Assembly (NCBI RefSeq): GCF_028554725.1
Contig: NC_071667.1
Location: 70,189,501-70,253,500, forward strand
Length of the DNA stretch: 64,000 nucleotides
Direction of reading: 5' to 3'
Origin: Zeugodacus cucurbitae
Taxonomy: Eukaryota > Arthropoda > Insecta > Diptera > Tephritidae
Shown here piece after piece: positions 24,521 to 36,270 of the stretch. Within the stretch, counting starts at the first letter, position 1, and each line of letters starts with the position of its first letter. The position numbers and the translations under genes are program-made. The notes under the pieces were generated by a model, which ran no database searches, was not told where the DNA came from, and saw only the letters and a list, made by a program, of their open reading frames with translations.

Positions 24521-26425
24521 ATGTTGTTGTTTTGTTGCTGCTTTGCGCAATTGCTGCTGCATTTGGTCAGTGGTGGTGTGGCAGAAAGTGATGTTGGACC
24601 AATTTTACGCAGAAAGGAGTTTGTTACGCTGCATAAATGGAGCGAATTAAAGTTAACGGTGCCTGAAGGCCACCAACAACCACCGACGCTGGATGCAACG
24701 CATTACGCGCAGGATAAATTGCTGCCGGTCGATGTGGATGTGGAGTACGGCGGTGAGTTACTGTCTCTTTGAATTATATATTAAAATTCTCTATCGCCTT
24801 CCACAATCACTCTCCATCTTCTCAGATGACGGCTACCACCGCACCTTCCTAACCATACCACGTTTGAGCCATGGCGTACTCTACTCTCTGGCTGTGGTCG
24901 CCGACAGCGATAACTCCACAATACTTAATCCACTTCTAGTGCCGTATCCCAGTTATGAATGGCACTCCAACTTTGGACAGAATTGCAGCACTATCACATC
25001 GGCCATACGTACATTCGTGAGTGAAATTCATACGAACTCACACATAAAATCAAAAGATCTCTAAAATAACTTCGGTCTCTTTTCTCACTCTTCACTTCTC
25101 CCCGTTAGATCGACGACTGTTGGCGTTTGTGGGTTGTGGACTTAGGTCAAATTAACGGTATTCAATATTGCGCACCTCAAATACTCGCTTTTGATTTGGT
25201 CACCGATCAGCTGATACACCGTTATATTATACCGGCATCGCAATATACACCGGGTGTGTCCATTTTTACCGCACTCGCGGTGGATATAGATGAATCAGAA
25301 TCGAAGGCGGAATGCAGTAACGCTATGGTCTACATCGCAGACCCTTGGGGTTATGGTCTGATTGTTTACAATATGAATCGTGGTCAGTCTTGGCGCATAC
25401 AAAATGCACATATGCAACCAGATCAGCAGCTGACGCAGGAAAAAACTGGCAACAGCGGCATTTTCACAGTGAGCATAAGTCCAAGGCGGCATGATAAGGA
25501 AGCAGGTAAGTACTGGAAGACTGGCAGGAAATTTAATGAACCACTAACCAATAGGTTTAAGAACCGTTTTGACAAAGTAACTTATATACAACTTTAAGAC
25601 CTCAAGTCGGGTTCTGATAAAGTCTTATAAAGGAAATATTAAGTATATAAACCAATATTTAAATAATTTTGTTCCAGCTGATCGCCGCTTATATTTTCAT
25701 GCTTTGAATAGCTTTCTAGAAGTAAGCGTACCGTTGTCTGTGGTCAATAACGCTACACTGTGGACTCAGCCTAAGGATACGGAAACACAAAATGAACTAC
25801 TGAATGAATTCAGAATCGTCGGCAGTCGCGGCATACAGTGTGAATCGGAAGCTATGGACAGTGAGGGTAATTTATATTGCAGTTTGATAAGTTCAAGCGC
25901 TTTGATAGCTTGGAAGGAAGATAGTGATTATGATTCGGATCATTTGAAGGCAAGTGAGAGAAAGAAGATAAATATAGACTAACAAAAATTAACTCAAAAA
26001 CATTTTTAATATGATAAAAAGTAACAAGAGGAAGGTTAGAACAACGTTATTTTGATCAAAAAATAAATTTTGAAAAGTATAAAAAATATATAAAATAAAT
26101 TAATTTATTTTTTCCAAACTATAGGTCGTCGCTTACAATCCCGATAGACTGCGTTTCGTCACAGGCCTCAAAGTAAACAGAAATAATCTCGATGAAGATG
26201 AACTTTGGGCCTTGAGCAGTAACCCAGAGGTAAGAAATTTTAATAAAAAAATAAAAATAATAATAAATATTAAATAATTTATTACCGAATCAACAATTTC
26301 AGTTATTTGTTGGTGGTAATGTGCAAACAGACGATATAAAGTTCCAAATCATTGGTTGTCGTGTAAAAAATTTACTGGAAAATGAACCTTGCTCTGTAGT
26401 AATAAATCATTTACAAAATGCGTGA
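24521..26425 (+). CDS. Yellow-family (MRJP domain) secreted protein, gene D (divergent)
   Basis: Six coding exons: 24521-24752, 24826-25016, 25109-25505, 25678-25949, 26125-26229 and 26303-26425, encoding 439 aa. Intron 4 (25950-26124) uses a GC donor (TTGAAG|GCAAGT). The nearby GT would shift the frame into a stop, so GC-AG is the only workable reading here. Introns 1, 2 and 5 match positions in genes A and B, while introns 3 and 4 are specific to D. The N-terminus is a Cys/Leu-rich signal peptide (MLLFCCCFAQLLLHLV). Landmarks are FLTIPRLSHGVLYSL, LWVVDLGQINGIQYC, YIADPWGYGLIVYN, LYFHAL and LRFVTGLKV. The middle of the domain, where the other three genes have PDPD.GTH..A.E, is strongly diverged (PDQQLTQEKTGNSG). 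It shares a C-terminal Cys pair (GCRVKNLLENEPC) with gene C. It is a member of the yellow-e cluster, exact orthologue not assigned. Confidence 0.92.
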
Positions 26426-26457
26426 ATGGAAAAATAGTAACAAATACAATTTGAACG

Positions 26458-26463
26458 AATAAA
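26458..26463 (+). terminator. Poly(A) signal of yellow gene D
   Basis: AATAAA about 33 bases after the stop codon, in an AT-rich 3' region. Confidence 0.5.
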
Positions 26464-26927
26464 AAAATTACATAATTCTACAACAATTAATTGATTATAA
26501 ATTATTTTTATTATTTGGGGTCTTATCATCAATAAATAATATATTTTAAAACTATATGATGAAGAGGGTTCTCAACGATGTATAATTAAATTAGTCATAT
26601 AAAGATAATGGAAAAATTTTATAATAAAATAATAATCATAGAATAATAAGAGGTTAAAAATTCTTTAAATTTAATCAACTTCAATCAAAAATTAAAAACT
26701 TTTGAATTCAAAAACAACTCCCCTGAAGCATAAACGTATTAGCGCCATCTAGCGTTATTACCTTCACAATTCACAATGACTAATCTGCGCCGTTCATTTG
26801 CAAATACAACGACGCAAATAAATTCTCTAAACAGCTGTTCGCCAATGTCAAACGCCACGCAAGTGTTGATTATTTACACATATTTAATTAAAACATTCCA
26901 ACGCTTTATAAAATTTACCGGCAAACA
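26464..26927. other. Spacer between yellow D and Dpm3
   Basis: The first 250 bases are AT-rich. From about 26740 the composition becomes more balanced (GCGCCATCTAGCG, AACAGCTGTTCGCC), which fits a TATA-less housekeeping promoter for Dpm3. Confidence 0.4.
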
Positions 26928-27287
26928 ATGGTTATGACAAATTTACAACGTTGGCTTTTATATATCGGACTCTTTGCGATACCCTATGTGGCCATCGTGA
27001 CGGGTATACTACGCGCACCGGTGCTCACTAAATGGGAATTGGAAATTCAATTGTTGCCACTTGTTGTGCTTGTACTGTTTGGGGTGAGTCAGTGTACATT
27101 GTGACACATCTTCTATTAAATACTTTATATTAAAATTATAATATTCTTACAGGCTTACTCGGCTACAGTGGTGCTCTATCGCACATTTACATTTAACGAT
27201 TGTCCGCTGGCAGCCAAAGAATTGCAGGAACAGATTGAGCTCGCACGCAAAGATTTGAAAGAAAAAGGTTTCATATTTCGCGACTAG
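26928..27287 (+). CDS. Dpm3: Dolichol-phosphate mannosyltransferase subunit 3
   Basis: Two exons, 26928-27083 and 27153-27287 (intron phase 0), encode 96 aa, close to the usual family length of about 92. Two hydrophobic segments (LLYIGLFAIPYVAIVTGIL and LPLVVLVLFGAYSATVVLY) span the ER membrane. They are followed by the conserved cytoplasmic tail with TFNDCPLAAKELQEQIELAR and a final KGFIF, matching the animal DPM3 pattern (TF.DC..AA.ELQ.QI..AR.DL...G). DPM3 tethers and stabilises the catalytic subunit DPM1 on the ER, supporting dolichol-phosphate-mannose synthesis for N-glycosylation, O-mannosylation and GPI anchors. The first ATG is used, and a second in-frame ATG two codons on is also possible. 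Confidence 0.93.
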
Positions 27288-27299
27288 ACAATATTTATG

Positions 27300-29470
27300 T
27301 GCTGATAAACTTTCCTTACACATTAAGTATTAATTATAGATGAATTCAAATAAATAAATAAATGCATTAATTTACATATACTTTGAGAAGTGAATGCATA
27401 TCAACTCTCTGCATAACTTAGTAGCATCTGCATATTAACAATTGTTTTGAAACTTGTCTGGCAAGTTGTTTAATGAGTTCGTGTAAGCTGACAAGTAAGC
27501 TTTAGACTTTCTATTTTTTATTAAATAAATGCCAAGCGCAGTAAATAACTTATAAAACTTTAATTATGTGTTATAATTTGTTATTTAAATGACGCAAGTT
27601 GAAGTTGAGGTTCATTGCTCATGCGAGTAGGCGCTAAGAAATGTGAAATGTTTTATTCGTTGTTAATAATTTTCTGCTTGATGTGACACGTAAAATACAT
27701 ACGTATAACTGCCAACTACTATTCTAATTACCATACTCCAAAGCGATGACAACTATATTTGAACAATATGCATATTTATATATCTTTACCCTATAATCAT
27801 AAATGCATTAGGAATAATAAATGACATTGTTGTAAAATTTTGTTATTGTTTTGTATTTGTTATGGTAGTATAATTTTAATTTGACATATTTTTGTTTACT
27901 GTTATGAATTTCTTGGTTGTCAAAATTTGTTTTTAATCATTTATTATTATGAAAAGTATGAATGAAATATTGTATTTTATTAAAAAACAAGGTTATGGTC
28001 TATACATTAGCAATATTATGAGAACATCTAGTAATTTATCGTGAGTAAATCTGCTATTTACATAATTGACGTATGCACACCTTACACCTATATGCCAACA
28101 ATAATTTAACACTCCTTAGCTTTGTGTTTCTAAAAGTGGATTACACGCTTTGATTTGAAAAGCAATATTAACATATTTACAGACATACAAAAATATGTGT
28201 GAAAGCAAGGGAGGTCAAAAAAAGAACAAAAGGTCATTTAAGTGAGTTGATTTATTATTGAATTAAAAAATAAATAAATAAAAACATGTTATTTATCTCT
28301 GTGAAATATCTGTCAAAAAAATATTATTTTTAATCCTAATTTTTATTTTAATTTTTTTTAATCGTGAAGTATTATTTATTACTACATTGTAAGATATTTT
28401 TGCACTCCCTTTACTTAACTTCACACACTAGAACTTATACAAAAGGCTTTGCGTGACTGCAACTAATTTAAATTTCCATCCAGTGTTAACGAAATGTACA
28501 TATTATAATCGTTATATATTATAGAATCAATAACATAGTTCAGTCTGTGGAAAGTTTATCTGCTAGCAGCAAAGCACACCCACTAGATAAAAGGTGACTG
28601 TTTGTATATTTCTCTCAATTAAATTTACACATATTTTGCTTTAGCTTGAAGCACCTGTATATGCATATGTGGCTTTCAAATTCTTGGATTACGAGTTGTA
28701 TAATAAGAATAAAGTATTTAAATTATTTAATTGAAAAATGTGAACTTTATAAAAAAAAGTTAATGCTTTTATTGAATGATTATTAAATACATTTATTATT
28801 ACGAGTAAGAAAATTCTGTATGTTTGGACATAAATATTTATATTTGTCATATCATAAGATGTTCCCAATTAATAATTTATAAACGATTTTAATGAAGTTT
28901 AAGTTTTTGGAGCTTTAACGTAAGAGTTACTGAGTAAAGAAATGAAAATATATACATATGTAAAGTGTAAAAAATAGAAACCAGTGCTGATCTGTCTGAT
29001 GCTCATAAAAATTAGTTCTGCTTTCAAAAAAGCTAGAATTCCAGCACTCAAAAGCACTAGCTTTAAAACTCAATTCTCTATGCACATGTAACGGGCATAA
29101 CCACAATATATTCAAATGTAAGTATGTAAATTCAGAAGAAAAAGAAAATGCAATAGTCTCTACCTAAACTCTCACACAGCGTGTATACAAGCAATAAACG
29201 ATCGGCTCAAACCACTTTCAATGCACACACACACTCCCCAAACACTATCAAAACAAATTTCAAAGCGTCTACAGCCATAGGTACAATAAACTAATTAATG
29301 AGTCAAACAACTCAGCGTAGCCGCGACACAAAGCCGACCGACCACCAACACCAAACCAACCAACCGACCGAGTCAAGTCAAACCACCGCCAAGCCAAGAC
29401 AAGTCACCGGTTGACGGTGTGTCATGCAAACAAAAAAAGCTACAGTTCGAGCCCTAGCTGCGGCTAACCG
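27300..29470. other. Intergenic region between Dpm3 and GILT1
   Basis: Several overlapping AATAAA signals near 27348-27362 probably end the Dpm3 transcript. The rest is AT-rich with no gene recognised. From about 29200 to 29470 the sequence becomes complex (repeated CCGACCAACC-like words near 29335-29375), consistent with the GILT1 promoter and 5' UTR. Confidence 0.45.
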
Positions 29471-29777
29471 ACTGCGACTCAGAGCAAGCGTTGGCAGTTG
29501 AATTTTAGGCGTTGCCCGATTCGAACCAGCCAGTGCTGAGTAGCTTAAAAAGTGTTGTTTTTAATTATTGGAAATATACAACAACAAAAATTGTTATTTT
29601 GTCGCTATTTATTCAGTTGACCCCGGTTTGGTTTGTCATTTGTTGTTTTCATTTTTCTTCTTTGTTATTCGGTTATACGGTGGTGCATCTGCGCGCTATC
29701 TTTGTGTGCAGTTCGTTGGAAGAACAAAGTTTTACACATCAGCATAAAGTTTTCTTTACAAAAACAACGAAATTATT
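29471..29777 (+). promoter_or_regulatory. Probable GILT1 transcription start region and 5' UTR
   Basis: An initiator-like GACTCAGAGC lies around 29475-29485 and is followed by about 300 bases without strong splice signals up to the ATG. The start-site assignment is inference. The 5' UTR contains short open frames that resemble nothing known. Confidence 0.3.
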
Positions 29778-32700
29778 ATGAGTCAACACGTTGTGTTCGG
29801 TGTGTTCTTGGTGTTGATCGCAGCTGCCAATGCGCTGAAGGTAACACAAAAATTGACATGTCAAATTGCAGATTATAATATAATTTGATGGTGGTATATA
29901 GTCTAATATGGTTATTTACATATGTATGTGTGTATGTTTGTATATATTTATTTTTAGGTATCTCTAAAGTAAAATTTGTCTATCGATTGAGGTTTTTGTG
30001 CAGCTTGTAAATTTATTGTATAAATAATCGAATAATGAATCGAAGAAATATTTTTGTAAATAACATGTCATGTATGCATATAATTTATGAAAGTGTGAAG
30101 CGACACTACTATAATAACGGTATAATTAAACTAATTACTTAATCAGGTCATGTAGCATTTATCTATTACGAAACGAATGAATTATTGTAAATTATTGACT
30201 TCGCGTTCATTAACACCGATCGTGATAAAAGCAATGACTTACATGTATAAAGTTTAATTTTCACAATACAATATCTCCAGAGTTGATTAGAAAAAAAATT
30301 TGTTCTCTATTGAATAAAAATAAAAAAATGTTTAAATAATATAAATTGGGTAATAAACACTAATTTGTCTGAAAATTGCATGCCAACACCGGGCCAACAA
30401 TGGGTTAAAACTCGTTTTTTTCTCTAAATTATCACGATACAAAGCTTTGTATTTAAATTTTTTATGCATAAATCAGTGGCTTACAGCTGGGTAAATGTAC
30501 ATTGGTGCGCACCTAGATATTTATCTGCATTTGATTTCATGGAAAAGCGTAACTGTACTTATGTATGTACATACAGTGTTTCACGGTAAATTGAACTAGG
30601 AGATTTTAAATATGTGGTATCAAGATTTACAATGATTTAAATGAGCTCTTCGTTTAATTGCAGACCTTCCTATTTTTTCTAGCTTTAGTTTATTAGGTAA
30701 TCAACTTATGAACATTTAACTTAATTTAGTCAATTAGTCTGAATTTAGTCAATTATTAATAATTTAGTTAATTAGTCTAAATTTAGTAATTTAGAGTAAA
30801 TTTTGTCAATTAGTTTAAATGTAGTCAATTAGTTTAAATTGAGTCAATTAATATAAATTTAGACTTTTAGTCTAAGTTTGGTCAATTAGTCTGAATTCAG
30901 TCAATTATTCTTAATTTAGTCAATTAGTATAAATATAGTTAATTAGTATAAATTTAGTAAATTAACCTTAATTTAGTTAATAAGCTAATTTTGCAATTTG
31001 GTAATTTAGTACATTAAAGCCACTATGTCGCTAATTGTGATTATGAAATATGTATATAATTTGTGTTATTGAAAACAATATTTTTTCGTGAAACAAATTT
31101 GTATGTAAATCAATTGGATTCAATTAATCAAGGGTCTACTGTATTTGTTTACATAACTCTGCATTTGTTTAATTGTCTGCTTTTTGTATTGTTTATTTCT
31201 TTGCTCTATTGCATACCGAAACACTAAACAAAGTTAAATAAGACAGTCTTTAAAATTCAAGTTTTTGTTTTGTAGCAATACTCGTATTAACTTTTCTGCT
31301 TTGATCGCTGTGTTTAGCAACCAATCTGCGTTTTGATAAACATTTTCGCTTTTTTTTTTGTTGACTTACAGTGGGGCACAGTGGTGTGCAAGTGATGAAA
31401 AATGTGAAGAGACTAAGATAATAAGCAAAAACTATAAATTGCATAAGCTTTCTCAATATTCTATCCTTTCAATAATTCCTTAATTAAGCAATTAACTATT
31501 AATTAAGAAGTATAAATGTAGTGAATAATTGCTAATTGACTAAATTAAAGGTATGTCTTGAATGTTTATAATCAAGTTCTTGAACTCGTCTCTCTAAATC
31601 GTCAATTTATCTTAACCCTTTCATGTTAACAACATTGTACTTATCGGCTTCTAACTCTCGTTATTTAAATATTTTTGACCAGCGGTTTTTTCAATTATGT
31701 AGACTTATGTGTTGTGCAAGCTTACAGTTACATTTTTTGTAATGAGTTGTGCACGTGTTCATTCAGTAGGCCTTCTCCGCAGAGTGGAATTGTCAAAATC
31801 GGTTTCGCGAAAAAGTTATACTGAAGCGTTTATACAAAAAGTGCTCAAAAACATAAAAAAAAATTGTTCTATTTTAAAACAAAATGAACTATATAAATAA
31901 GTAAAGATAAGAGAGTTATTTAAAAAAAAAATTTTCACGAAAAAAGTGTTTAGTTTTTTTATAATAACCTAATTTGTGCCTATAAGCAACATCCTGTAAC
32001 TAATGAACCAGGATACATAGGACTTTGAAATTTTTATCACTTCATAGTTGAGTTAAGACTAATATATATCTGTCCTAAAAAAAATGTTAGCTCCGCCCAT
32101 TTTAATTCTGACATGAAAGGGTTAATTATAAATACTTACATCTATTTTGACTTTTAAGTTATCCGGAAATTTTAACTATTATTAATAAAGGCCAAAAAGT
32201 CAGGATTTTTATCTACGAAAAGACAATTTTATAGACTTCTAGAGAAAACTAATAACACTGTTTATCAGCATTTTACGGCAAGAAGCTACTTTAGAAGTTA
32301 ATAATTTACATTTGTTCGACTTTAATGGCTTAGAATAACTCAACTACAGCAAAAAACAATAAAAAAGCTTATCAACTATAATTTATTTTTATGCGCCATT
32401 AATTTGACAGTGTCACACTGTGCAATAAATCATTCTATGGTTGTAAGTAAACCGGTTCTGGAGACAACGTTGTGAAGTCAAGCTTAACTGCAGGGGCTTG
32501 CGACTACAGCGCTTTACAACAACTACTCTACTACAACTTAAGCGCGGTATACATTTTTTGTTGTCGTTTTTTTGTATTCTTCGTTTATGCTTTACAAACA
32601 AGTTCCGCATGCAGGTTCTGGTAGTAAATATAAACACCGAAAGGTAGAACGCTATACAACCAAAATATTAGTACGCTTTACAAAGTCTGTTACTGAAAAA

Positions 32701-35700
32701 TATTTCACTTCCATTGAAAATAATTGAGCAACGAATATTAATATGATGGAAGCCGGTTGAACATACAATTAGAATTTGAATAAAAAGCCGGTCTCATGAT
32801 AAAAGTGTATATACTCACGTACGCATATATGTGTATGAATATGTTAATATTTTGTTGAGTACGCCAGCATATAGCGCCATTACTTTTTCGCCCATTATTA
32901 TTTACAACTTTTTTACCAGGAACCAGTTCTGTTTTTTTTGATTTTTTTTTTGTTTTTTTGAAATTCAATAATTCCTATTTATTTTTCACAAATTTTTGTA
33001 GTTTGTTTTGATGCCGTTCGCATACTAATTAACTAAATTGCTTGTAATTATATATGAAATAACTGACATCATTTCCATATTTAGCAAATTCGGTGAAATG
33101 AAGCATGAACTAAATATACCGATCTAATCTAACTCATTCTAAATTCATTTTTATTTTTTTTTTAATATATTGGTCTACAACTTTGCTTCCGCCGTTTTCC
33201 AATAGATGTCTCTAGGGTCAAGCACTTGTCGATTAAATCGTTTTATATCGATCTTGGACATTTCTGTCAAAATTAACCCAACAAATATTTGTAGAGATCT
33301 CTTTGCATCCCAAACTTATTCTCAACTGAAAATGTCACTTTTTTCTCGACATTTGCGGAAATGTCTCTAGGGTCAAGCACTGGTCGATTAAATCGATTAA
33401 ATCGTTTTATATCGATTATATCGATTAAATCGTTTTATATCGATCTTGGATATTTGCGTCAACATATATATATATTTGTATATAAATCATCAGAAAAAAG
33501 TCAAATAAAATATTTTACTAATAATTAATTTCTTTATCTGAAAAAGTACGGATGGGATCAATGTATTCATATGCGATTGGTTAAGTTACAATAATATCTC
33601 AGAGTTATGCCAAGAGCCAAGTACATATATTATATTAATGAGATTAAAGAAAAGAGAAAATCTCAGCTCACAGAAACAAACTACAGCTTTAAGTTTACAT
33701 TTTCTTCTATTTTTGAATAAAATTTCTGAAATAATATACTTTTGCTGACAAAGTAGAGAATATAGATCGTTTGAAATTACTTCTTATCTTATCTTTGAAA
33801 CCTTAAGGAAGTTCAAATAATTATAACAATTACACAAATTTCCCAAACTTTGCAAACATTTCATGTTTCATTAATTGTTTTACTTGACGCGAGCTTGGAC
33901 TTATTAGAAAATCGAATAATATTTCATGCATTATGAGAAACTAGATCAAGATTATAAATGCAGTTTTTAGATTTCATTTTTTTTTTCATAAAACGTTCAG
34001 AAAGCAAATTAAAGTGTAATATTATATTGTATATTTTCTAAAAATACTGTTATTGACTCAACAAGGAAGACATTGTGTAAGTGCCTTCTTGTTTTGCTTT
34101 GCAATTTTCAGCCATTAGCGGCTTCCGGTTTCGCGAAGTACAAATCGATATTATTTAAATAACTCTATTATGGTTGGTGCATGTATACCGCAATTCGTTG
34201 CATTTTTCTACGAAGGAGAAGAAAAATATAGTATATTTCTGATATGAATACTTTCGAAAGCAGTTTCGAAATAATATTATATAAATATTCGTTGGGTATT
34301 GTGGACGTATATTATATAATAAGTAGCAGCAGACCACCTTCAAAGCTTCGGTGAGCTTTAAAAATATAACCCATATGTTAAAATACTCTCCGTTATATTA
34401 ATTTTCGTTATTGAAGGAAGAACTATTTCTCCAATACACAACATCTAGCTTCGAATAACTTGGTCGGACTTGGTCGGACTGGTGGACTTGGTCGGTACAA
34501 CTAAAATCGTCCCAATAATTTATAGATGACTTATGAGGTGTGTTCAAAAAATAACGGGAATTTTCGTTTTTTGAAAAAAAAAAAAACAAAAACAAATTCA
34601 TACGCCTACATTAACCATAGGCTCTTTCAGCGATTTCCCGTATGCTTGTAAAATTACGAATTTTTAGAAATAGAAAAAAGTCACACGGAGCCATGCCTGG
34701 CGAATATGATAACTGTTGCATCGTTACAGTATTGTTTTTGAAGAAGAATTCAAGAACAAGCAATGAATTGTGAGCTTTTTTACAAACGAAAATCGTCAAA
34801 GCTCACAAAAACCCGTGAAATTTTTTAATTTTACAATTCCCGTTATTTTTTGAACACACTTATACGTGTAGATATGTTGATATTCTTGTAAAAGCAACTA
34901 AATTAAGAAAATATACCATTTTACTCAAATCCATTTTTCATTTTCTTTCTCACAGGTACCGGTCACCATCTACTATGAATCACTCTGCCCAGACAGTGCC
35001 AAGTTCGTAACGGAGCAAGTCTTTCCAGTCGTGAAGGGCGAACTGCGCGACTACGTCGACATCAACTGGGTGCCTTATGGCAAGTCGCATGTAGGTACCG
35101 CTTAGCATAAATGTATATGTGTATGTACGCACATAAATAAGAGCAAAAAGAAGCATAATTTTGCTGAACTAGCATTGCTTTGTTTTGACTTGTTGATTGT
35201 GCAGTGCAAGCATTTAAATCACCTGTACATATGCGGTATATAGTATGATACTCATGCATAACTGTTTTGTTTTCTGTTTGTTTGTGTAGTTCACCACACA
35301 AGGTGCCGAAGTGATTTTCGATTGTCATCACGGTCCAAATGAGTGCTACGGCAATAAAGTGCATGCCTGCGCCATCGAGCACATACAGGCCAACTCGTAC
35401 CAAATCGAATTCACTCGGGAATCATTGACTTTGGACTTCATCAACTGCATGATGAAGGCGGGCAAGAATTTCGATGACAATGTATATCCGGGTGCACGTT
35501 GGTAAGTGACGATTGACGACTGACTTCACAGACTGTTATGTAAATGTTGTTGCGCACTTCCAGGTGTGTTATGTGTGGGCATGTGGACTTAGTTAGCGCA
35601 ACGTTCATTAACACTTTGATTCATATACTTTTCTCTTGTTGTTTTTGTATATTTCAGCGCACGTGAAAATCACATTAGCGCCTGGGAAAATATCCAGCAC

Positions 35701-36195
35701 TGCGCCAACTCAACTGAAGGCAGTATTTTACTAAAGAAACAAGGCGAGGCTACCAATGCGTTCCAAAATCCATTGACAAGTGTTCCAACTGTTGTCTTCA
35801 AGCAGGTGAGTTTTTAGTTTGTTTATATTCAATTCTCTCGAAATTCATAAAGCTTAAGAAAGTATTGGACCGATTGATTTTAAAATAAATTTTTTGGCGA
35901 TTTATTAGTTTCTTATTATAGACTTGATTTCAAACTAAATTTGTTAGGGCCTCATTGCTTTTTGTATTCATCAACATTTATTTAATATTAATTTAATCTA
36001 AATCTTTTTTCTAAATTTTTCCAGCAATATAATGCCAAGGAGAACGATCAAGCCATGTCCAGCTTCCTGAACGTTGTCTGCAAGTACATTCCTCAGCCAC
36101 AACCGAAGGTGTGTGCTGCGCTCAACTCGGCCGTGGCCACTGCGGTTACACCTCTCTTAGCTTTACTGGCCTATTTGTTGGTGCGTTTGATCTAA
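29778..36195 (+). CDS. GILT1: Gamma-interferon-inducible lysosomal thiol reductase homologue
   Basis: Exons at 29778-29840, 34956-35090, 35290-35501, 35658-35805 and 36025-36195 encode 242 aa (phases 0,0,2,0). The signal peptide is exon 1 (VFGVFLVLIAAANA). The GILT fold follows: strand VTIYYESLCPDS with the active-site region at about residues 25-36, then the family signature CHHGPNECYGNKVHAC, which matches CQHGx2ECx2Nx4C except that Gln is His. A Cys pair at VVCKYI...PKVC lies near the end. The active site is CPDS, i.e. CxxS instead of CxxC, so the second (resolving) Cys is missing. The C-terminus is a hydrophobic stretch (TPLLALLAYLLVRLI), as in a GPI-anchor signal or membrane tail. GILT enzymes reduce protein disulfides in lysosomes, and insect members act in immunity. 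The 5.1-kb first intron carries transposons. Confidence 0.93.
30722..31015. repeat. Degenerate roughly 20-bp minisatellite in GILT1 intron 1
   Basis: About 14 imperfect units of AATTTAGTCAATTAGTCTA in tandem, with substitutions and small indels. The AT-only composition and steady period suggest an old expanded minisatellite. Confidence 0.7.
33168..33475. mobile_element. Truncated mariner-like MITE with internal duplication (GILT1 intron 1)
   Basis: Starts with TTGGTCTACAACTTTGCTTC and continues CCGCCGTTTTCCAATAGATG, as at 53818. An internal block from GATGTCTCTAGGGTCAAGCA through GATTAAATCG and TATATCGATC occurs near 33206-33260 and again near 33360-33450. No right terminal repeat is found, so the 3' end has been lost. 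Confidence 0.65.
34534..34862 (-). mobile_element. Mariner element remnant (GAGGTGTGTTC family), GILT1 intron 1
   Basis: Terminal inverted repeats are TGAGGTGTGTTCAAAAAATA at the left and TTATTTTTTGAACACACTTA at the right. The minus strand encodes part of a mariner transposase, including YSPGMAPCDFFLFLKI, the region around the third catalytic Asp. Most of the transposase is deleted, so the element is inactive. Confidence 0.8.
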
Positions 36196-36264
36196 GTTAT
36201 TACTAAAACCCAGTTTACAAAGCCGCTACTGCAGGCGGGTACCACCATTCAGCTTCCAAATTAC

Positions 36265-36270
36265 AATAAA
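36265..36270 (+). terminator. Poly(A) signal of GILT1
   Basis: AATAAA 70 bases after the stop codon. Confidence 0.6.
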
